Positions 5,988 through 9,169 of a DNA stretch of 9,169 nt are shown one piece after another. Source of the stretch: Actinomycetales bacterium UBA1383 (GTDB taxonomy: Bacteria; Actinomycetota; Actinomycetes; Actinomycetales; Actinomycetaceae); the NCBI GenBank assembly GCA_002305415.1, contig DBQX01000098.1:1-9169 (forward strand). Reading direction: 5' to 3'. Position 1 is the first letter of the stretch. Each line of letters begins with the position of its first letter. The notes beneath the pieces were generated by a model. That model made no database searches, had not been told where the DNA came from, and was given only the letters and a program-made list of their open reading frames with translations. A program made the translations under genes and the position numbers.

Positions 5988-6728
5988 GTGACCAGTCCGA
6001 TCATCCTGCGCCGGGACCTCACCAGGCCAACGTCCCCGCCGGTGACGGCGCGTCCCCACGCGGTTCCCCTCGCCGCCGCGGCGCTGGTGGTCTCCACCGC
6101 GCTGACCGCCGTCCTCGGCGTGCAGGCGGCACACCAGGCGCGCACGGCGCTGGACTCGCTCCGGCCCGACTCCGTCGTCGCCACCGTCATCCTGGGCGCC
6201 GGGACGCTCGCGGCGCTGTGGTACGCCGCCACTGGCCTGGGCCTGCTCGTCGCCACCGTCGGGCGCCGAGACCTCGGCGTGGCGTGCTGGGGGGCGCCCG
6301 TGCTGCGGCGCGTCGCGATCGGGACCGCCCTGACGATCATGTGCGTCGGCCCGGCGCAGGCCGCGCCACCCGACGACGTCGCATGGGGCTCCTCACACGC
6401 CGCGCCGGTTGCCGAGGTCTCCGCGCCCGCCCCGGCCGGACGGGTGACGACGCCGGACGCCACGCCGACTGCCGGGGTCTCCGCGACCGCCGCGGCTGCC
6501 CCGGTGACGACCCCGCACGTCCCGGTCCCGGCCAGCGAACCGGCGACCCACACGGTACGCGCCGGGGAATGCCTGTGGCGGATCGCCGCGGCGGAGCGGC
6601 AGGGCGCGAGCGACGCCGCCGTGGCCGCGCGGGTGCGCGCCTGGGTAGCGGCCAATCCCCGGCTTGCCGCCAACCCCGACCTCATCCACCCGGGCGATGT
6701 CCTCGTGGTTCCGGACGTGGCCCGGTGA
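5988..6728 (+). CDS. Membrane protein with C-terminal extracytoplasmic LysM domain
   Basis: A 246-residue protein from GTG 5988. Three hydrophobic helices lie at about 23-46, 63-90 and 105-122. The third is followed by GPAQAAPP, which looks like a signal-peptidase AxA site and would release or expose the remainder. Residues 127-186 form an Ala/Pro/Thr-rich linker with a loosely repeated VTTP unit (153-156 and 173-176). The LysM domain spans 187-241, from THTVRAGECLWRIAA to IHPGDVLVVP, with a longer than usual helical insert, AAVAARVRAWVAANP. LysM binds the glycan of peptidoglycan, so the protein probably sits at the cell-wall face. It is the first gene of a two-gene operon; its TGA overlaps the GTG of the Rv3235-like gene by 4 bp. 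Known actinobacterial loci pair such a LysM protein with an Rv3235-family protein, but the joint function is not established. Confidence 0.88.
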   Translation: MTSPIILRRDLTRPTSPPVTARPHAVPLAAAALVVSTALTAVLGVQAAHQARTALDSLRPDSVVATVILGAGTLAALWYAATGLGLLVATVGRRDLGVACWGAPVLRRVAIGTALTIMCVGPAQAAPPDDVAWGSSHAAPVAEVSAPAPAGRVTTPDATPTAGVSATAAAAPVTTPHVPVPASEPATHTVRAGECLWRIAAAERQGASDAAVAARVRAWVAANPRLAANPDLIHPGDVLVVPDVAR

Positions 6729-7252
6729 GCGGCCACATGCCGCGCGCGGCCGTGGGTCCCACCCGCTCCGCGACGCCTGCCTCCCGGCCGCCGGACACCC
6801 GGCCGCCGGCCGGGCCGGGCCGGGGGGCCGCGCCACGCTGGGATCCCGTCCGCTTCCGGAGCGCCACGCGCGAGGCACCGGCTCAGGAGAGCCCGCCAGC
6901 GCCCGCACAGGCACCAGCGCCCGCACTGCCGGAGCCCGGGCAGTGGGCCGCCGTGATCACCCAGGCGGCGATCGAGGCCCTGCTCGGTGTCCGGCCGGTC
7001 CAGCAGCTCTCGCGCTGGCTCGCGACGCCCGTCTACCAGGCCCTCGCCCGGCGGGCCGGGCTCGCCCAGAGGGTGGGCGGCACCGCGACGTCAGCGCGGG
7101 TGCGGGTGCGCTCGGTCAGGGTCTCCGCCGTCGATGACGCGCGGACGGAAGCGTGCGTCACGGTGCACGACGGACGACGGGTCCGCGCGGCGGCCCTCCG
7201 GATCGAGCTGTTCCGGGGACGCTGGCTGGTGACCGCCCTGGAGATCGGCTGA
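6725..7252 (+). CDS. Rv3235-family (DUF6459-type) protein
   Basis: 175 residues from GTG 6725, which forms a GTGA overlap with the LysM gene; ATG 6737 is an alternative in-frame start four codons in. Residues 1-70 are Pro/Ala/Arg-rich and probably disordered (PPDTRPPAGPGRG, SPPAPAQAPAPALPEP). Residues 72-175 are the conserved domain: helices WAAVITQAAIEALLGVRPVQQLSRWL and YQALARRAGL, then strands ARVRVRSVRVS, TEACVTVHDGRRVRAAALRIE and GRWLVTALEIG. That helix-then-sheet pattern matches Rv3235-family proteins as I know them; no function is established. There is no membrane segment, so the protein is likely cytoplasmic, coupled in translation to its membrane neighbour. The final 162 bp are overlapped on the opposite strand by the open frame of the FMN reductase. 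I consider this strand the conserved one there. Confidence 0.88.
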   Translation: MSGHMPRAAVGPTRSATPASRPPDTRPPAGPGRGAAPRWDPVRFRSATREAPAQESPPAPAQAPAPALPEPGQWAAVITQAAIEALLGVRPVQQLSRWLATPVYQALARRAGLAQRVGGTATSARVRVRSVRVSAVDDARTEACVTVHDGRRVRAAALRIELFRGRWLVTALEIG

Positions 7253-7867
7253 GCCCCGGACCCGAGCCAGCAGGTCGGAGAAGTCCGCCGCGGGGGCGAA
7301 CTCGTCGACGGGTGTGCGGGCGGGACGTCCGGCGAGGACCGCCGCGAACTCCGCGGCGGCTCGTTCGATGCGCTCCGGCAACGGGCGGACGTCATCCGCG
7401 GTGGCGCCCCAGTCCGCGGTCGCGGCGAACACCGCCGTGGGCAGGACCTCGGCACGAAGGTGCGCGAAGAGGGGACGGAGCGCGAAGTCGATCGCGAGGG
7501 AGTGCCTCGCGGTGCCGCCCGTCGCCCCGAGCAGGACGGGCATCCCCCGCAGCAGGCCCTCGGGCAGCACGTCGATGAACGACTTGAAGAGCCCCGCGTA
7601 CGAGGCGTTGTGGATCGGCGAGAGTGCGATGACGCCGTCGGCAGCCGCGATCGAGTCGGTGGCGGCCCGCAAATCGGCGGGCGGGAAGGACGTCATGGCC
7701 TGCAGGATCCCCGCGCCGTGGTGGCGGACCTCGACGACGGTCACCTCGGCGGTCTCCCCGCGCTCTCGCAACGCCCGCCGGGTGGCCTCGACGAGGCGCT
7801 CGGCGAGCAGGGAGGTCGACGACGGCTCCCTGAGCCCGCCGCTGATGACGGCGATCCGGCGTGTCAT
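7091..7867 (-). CDS. NADPH-dependent FMN reductase, CE1759-like, with an unusual C-terminal extension
   Basis: 258 residues from ATG 7867, which overlaps the monooxygenase stop as ATGA. It would supply reduced FMN to the partner LLM monooxygenase. A flavodoxin-like fold is visible: strand IAVISGGLREPSST (5-18) with the phosphate-binding loop; the flavin-contact region SPIHNASYAGLFKSFIDVLP (83-102); and strand VLLGATGGTARH (111-122), whose GATGG loop is typical of NADPH-dependent FMN reductases. Homology ends near residue 205 (FSDLLARVRG); residues 206-258 lie exactly antisense to the end of the Rv3235-like gene. That tail is low in hydrophobic core residues and looks like readthrough sequence. 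The true product may be about 205 residues if a stop was lost or missequenced. Confidence 0.88.
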   Translation of the reverse strand: MTRRIAVISGGLREPSSTSLLAERLVEATRRALRERGETAEVTVVEVRHHGAGILQAMTSFPPADLRAATDSIAAADGVIALSPIHNASYAGLFKSFIDVLPEGLLRGMPVLLGATGGTARHSLAIDFALRPLFAHLRAEVLPTAVFAATADWGATADDVRPLPERIERAAAEFAAVLAGRPARTPVDEFAPAADFSDLLARVRGSADLQGGHQPASPEQLDPEGRRADPSSVVHRDARFRPRVIDGGDPDRAHPHPR

Positions 7868-9024
7868 CGCGCGGCCACCCGCAGGGCGTTGCCATCCTCG
7901 GCGCGAGTGCCCGTCCAGCGGTCGACGCGCTCGGCCGCCACCGTCCCGCTGCCACCGCGGGCGAGGACGCGGGCGGCGTGGGTGGGTCCGTCCGGCACGT
8001 CCGCCGGGCGGGCGGCGTCAAGCTCGCGCCGCAGCACCGGCACCACCTCGCCACCCAGGATCTCCAGCTGCTCGAGGACCGTGGCGAGGGGGAGGCCGGC
8101 GTGGTCGATGAGGAACAGCTGGCGCTGGTAGTCACCCACGTGCTCCCGCATGGCGGCGTAGCGGTCGATGACCTGCTGCGGCGAACCCACGGTGAGCGGG
8201 GTCTCCGTGGAGAAGTCCTCGAGCGAGGGCCCTCCCCCGTACACGGGGGCGTGGTCGAAGTAGGGGCGGAACTCGCGGACCGCGTCCTGCGACCGCGGCC
8301 GCATGAACACCTGGCCCCCGAGCCCGACGATCGCCTGGTCCGCACGCCCGTGGCCGTAGTGCTCGAAGCGCTGACGGTAGAACTGCACCATCCGCCGCGT
8401 GTGGGACATCGGCCAGAAGATGTTGTTGTGGAAGAAGCCGTCGCCGTAGTAGGCGGCCTGCTCGGCGATCTCCGGGCTGCGGATCGACCCGTGCCAGACG
8501 AACGGCGGGACCCCGTCGAGCGGCCGGGGGGTGGAGGTGAAGCCCTGCAGCGGCGTCCGGAACCGGCCGGACCAGTCCACGACCTCCTCGTCCCAGAGGC
8601 GGCGGAGGAGCGCGTAGTTCTCGATGGCCAGCTCGATCCCCTGCCGGATGTCCTTGCCGAACCACGGGTAGACGGGGCCGGTGTTGCCACGCCCCAGCAT
8701 GAGGTCGGACCGGCCGTCGGCCACGTGCTGCAGCATCGCGTAGTCCTCGGCGATCTTGACCGGGTCATTGGTGGTGATCAGGGTCGTGGCAGTCGAGAGG
8801 ATGATCCGCTCCGTGCGGGCCGCGATGAAGCCGAGAGTCGTGGTGGGCGAGGAGGAGAAGAAGGGCGGGTTGTGGTGCTCGCCGAGCGCGAACACGTCGA
8901 GACCGACCTCCTCGGCCTTCACCGCGATCTCGATGACCGCCTTGAGACGCTCCCGTTCGCTGGGCGTGCGCCCCGTCGTCGGGTCCGTGGTGATGTCACT
9001 GACGGTGAAGACTCCGAACTGCAT
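7864..9024 (-). CDS. LLM-class flavin-dependent monooxygenase, CE1758-like
   Basis: A 386-residue luciferase-like TIM-barrel enzyme that uses reduced FMN and O2 to oxygenate a substrate I cannot identify. Visible: strand MQFGVFTVSD at the start; AEEVGLDVFALGEHHNPPF (37-55) with the GEHH motif at 48-51; ILSTATTLITTNDPVKIAED (75-94), the usual LLM strand with non-prolyl turn; HVADGRSDLMLGRGNTGPVY (100-119) with the FMN-phosphate GRG at 111-113; and a barrel region, FVWHGSIRSPEIAEQAAYYG, in the middle. Length and sequence style match the CE1758 family, which occurs with a CE1759-type reductase, as here. The ATG has no Shine-Dalgarno and sits 6 nt after a predicted -10, so the message is probably leaderless. 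Together with the downstream reductase it makes a two-component monooxygenase. Confidence 0.92.
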   Translation of the reverse strand: MQFGVFTVSDITTDPTTGRTPSERERLKAVIEIAVKAEEVGLDVFALGEHHNPPFFSSSPTTTLGFIAARTERIILSTATTLITTNDPVKIAEDYAMLQHVADGRSDLMLGRGNTGPVYPWFGKDIRQGIELAIENYALLRRLWDEEVVDWSGRFRTPLQGFTSTPRPLDGVPPFVWHGSIRSPEIAEQAAYYGDGFFHNNIFWPMSHTRRMVQFYRQRFEHYGHGRADQAIVGLGGQVFMRPRSQDAVREFRPYFDHAPVYGGGPSLEDFSTETPLTVGSPQQVIDRYAAMREHVGDYQRQLFLIDHAGLPLATVLEQLEILGGEVVPVLRRELDAARPADVPDGPTHAARVLARGGSGTVAAERVDRWTGTRAEDGNALRVAAR

Positions 9025-9030
9025 GGTCCG

Positions 9031-9059
9031 AGCCTACGCGTAGTTGAAGCTTCAATCAA
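9031..9059 (-). promoter_or_regulatory. Promoter of the flavin monooxygenase operon, predicted leaderless
   Basis: On the minus strand TTGATT (9059-9054), exactly 17 bp, then TAGGCT (9036-9031) make a good sigma70-type promoter. Six bases, CGGACC, separate the -10 from ATG 9024, so transcription should begin at or next to the A of the start codon. No purine-rich ribosome binding site is present, which agrees. Confidence 0.6.
9044..9055. promoter_or_regulatory. Perfect 12-bp palindrome in the promoter spacer, likely operator
   Basis: TTGAAGCTTCAA is perfectly self-complementary and occupies part of the -10/-35 spacer plus two bases of the -35, where a bound dimer would block RNA polymerase. 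A flanking GTTGA (9043-9047) and TCAAC (9056-9060) give a second nested inverted pair. The TTGA-centre-TCAA form resembles operators of MarR-family repressors, but no such gene is in the window. Confidence 0.5.
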
Positions 9060-9068
9060 CAGCGCGCG

Positions 9069-9169
9069 TCAGTTCTTGCCCTTCTTGCGCTGCGCCGCCC
9101 GCCGCGCGGCCCGGTTCTGGCCGGTCGCGGCTGCCACGGCGGCGGCGGCACCGGAGCCCGCCGCCGGCT
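9069..9169 (-). CDS. C-terminal end of an unidentified protein with a basic tail (start outside window)
   Basis: Only about 32 codons are visible, ending at TGA 9071-9069. The readable segment is Ala/Gly-rich, then QNRAARRAAQRKKGKN, a strongly basic terminus of the kind seen on many actinobacterial nucleic-acid-binding, secretion or membrane-associated proteins. The family cannot be told from this. It sits 44 bp upstream of the monooxygenase, on the same strand, but the monooxygenase appears to have its own promoter in that gap. GC-rich bias and codon use fit a real gene. Confidence 0.55.
   Translation of the reverse strand, partial: PAAGSGAAAAVAAATGQNRAARRAAQRKKGKN

Noticed and set aside
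7392..8768. 458-codon minus-strand frame across the reductase and monooxygenase
   Set aside because: It runs off-frame over two recognised flavin enzymes. Its Ser/Thr/Arg-rich product has no motif.
1..9169. tRNA, rRNA, CRISPR or insertion-sequence signatures
   Set aside because: No clover-leaf-like segments, spaced direct repeats, transposase motifs or terminal inverted repeats were seen on reading both strands. Almost all sequence is accounted for by the listed genes.

Overview
The window is a stretch of very GC-rich chromosome with dense GC3-biased genes, GTG starts, short or overlapping gene junctions and several probable leaderless promoters. The gene families (Rv3235-like, DUF6912, actinobacterial SAF/CpaE pair, CE1758/CE1759 flavin enzymes) point to an actinobacterium, most likely in the Mycobacteriales (Dietzia, Gordonia or Corynebacterium-like). 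The genus is a guess. No tRNA, rRNA, CRISPR array, insertion sequence or prophage gene is visible, and no stretch over 300 bases lacks a gene.

Layout. (1) Bases 1-2028 (+) hold the C-terminal two thirds or so of SbcC, the Rad50-like subunit of the SbcCD nuclease, with its zinc hook, ABC signature, Walker B and H-loop. (2) Convergent to it, a minus-strand operon runs from 4388 down to 2069: a membrane-anchored SAF-domain protein (CpaB/RcpC-like), a CpaE/Ssd/TadZ-like MinD-family ATPase, and a DUF6912 protein. (3) Divergent from the operon is a small excisionase/MerR-type helix-turn-helix protein (4503-4727, +). (4) A second minus-strand pair (5870 to 4704) encodes a protein with two Sm-like barrel repeats and a six-helix membrane protein. 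The latter overlaps the 3' end of the helix-turn-helix gene by 24 bp. (5) Divergent from that pair is a plus-strand operon of a three-helix membrane protein with an extracytoplasmic LysM domain and an Rv3235-family (DUF6459-type) protein, joined by a GTGA overlap. (6) On the minus strand from 9024 down, an LLM flavin monooxygenase (CE1758-like) and its FMN reductase (CE1759-like) are joined by an ATGA overlap. Together they form a two-component flavin oxygenase. (7) The minus-strand 3' end of an unidentified basic-tailed protein enters at the right edge.

Most of this is ordinary actinobacterial core or near-core content, and I found no clear undescribed multi-gene system. The points most worth a second look are: a perfect 12-bp palindrome inside the flavin operon's core promoter with no regulator gene in view; an FMN reductase whose reading frame runs about 53 codons antisense into the neighbouring gene; a CpaB-like/CpaE-like pair without other Tad pilus genes; and a symmetric inverted repeat between the helix-turn-helix gene and the SAF operon.
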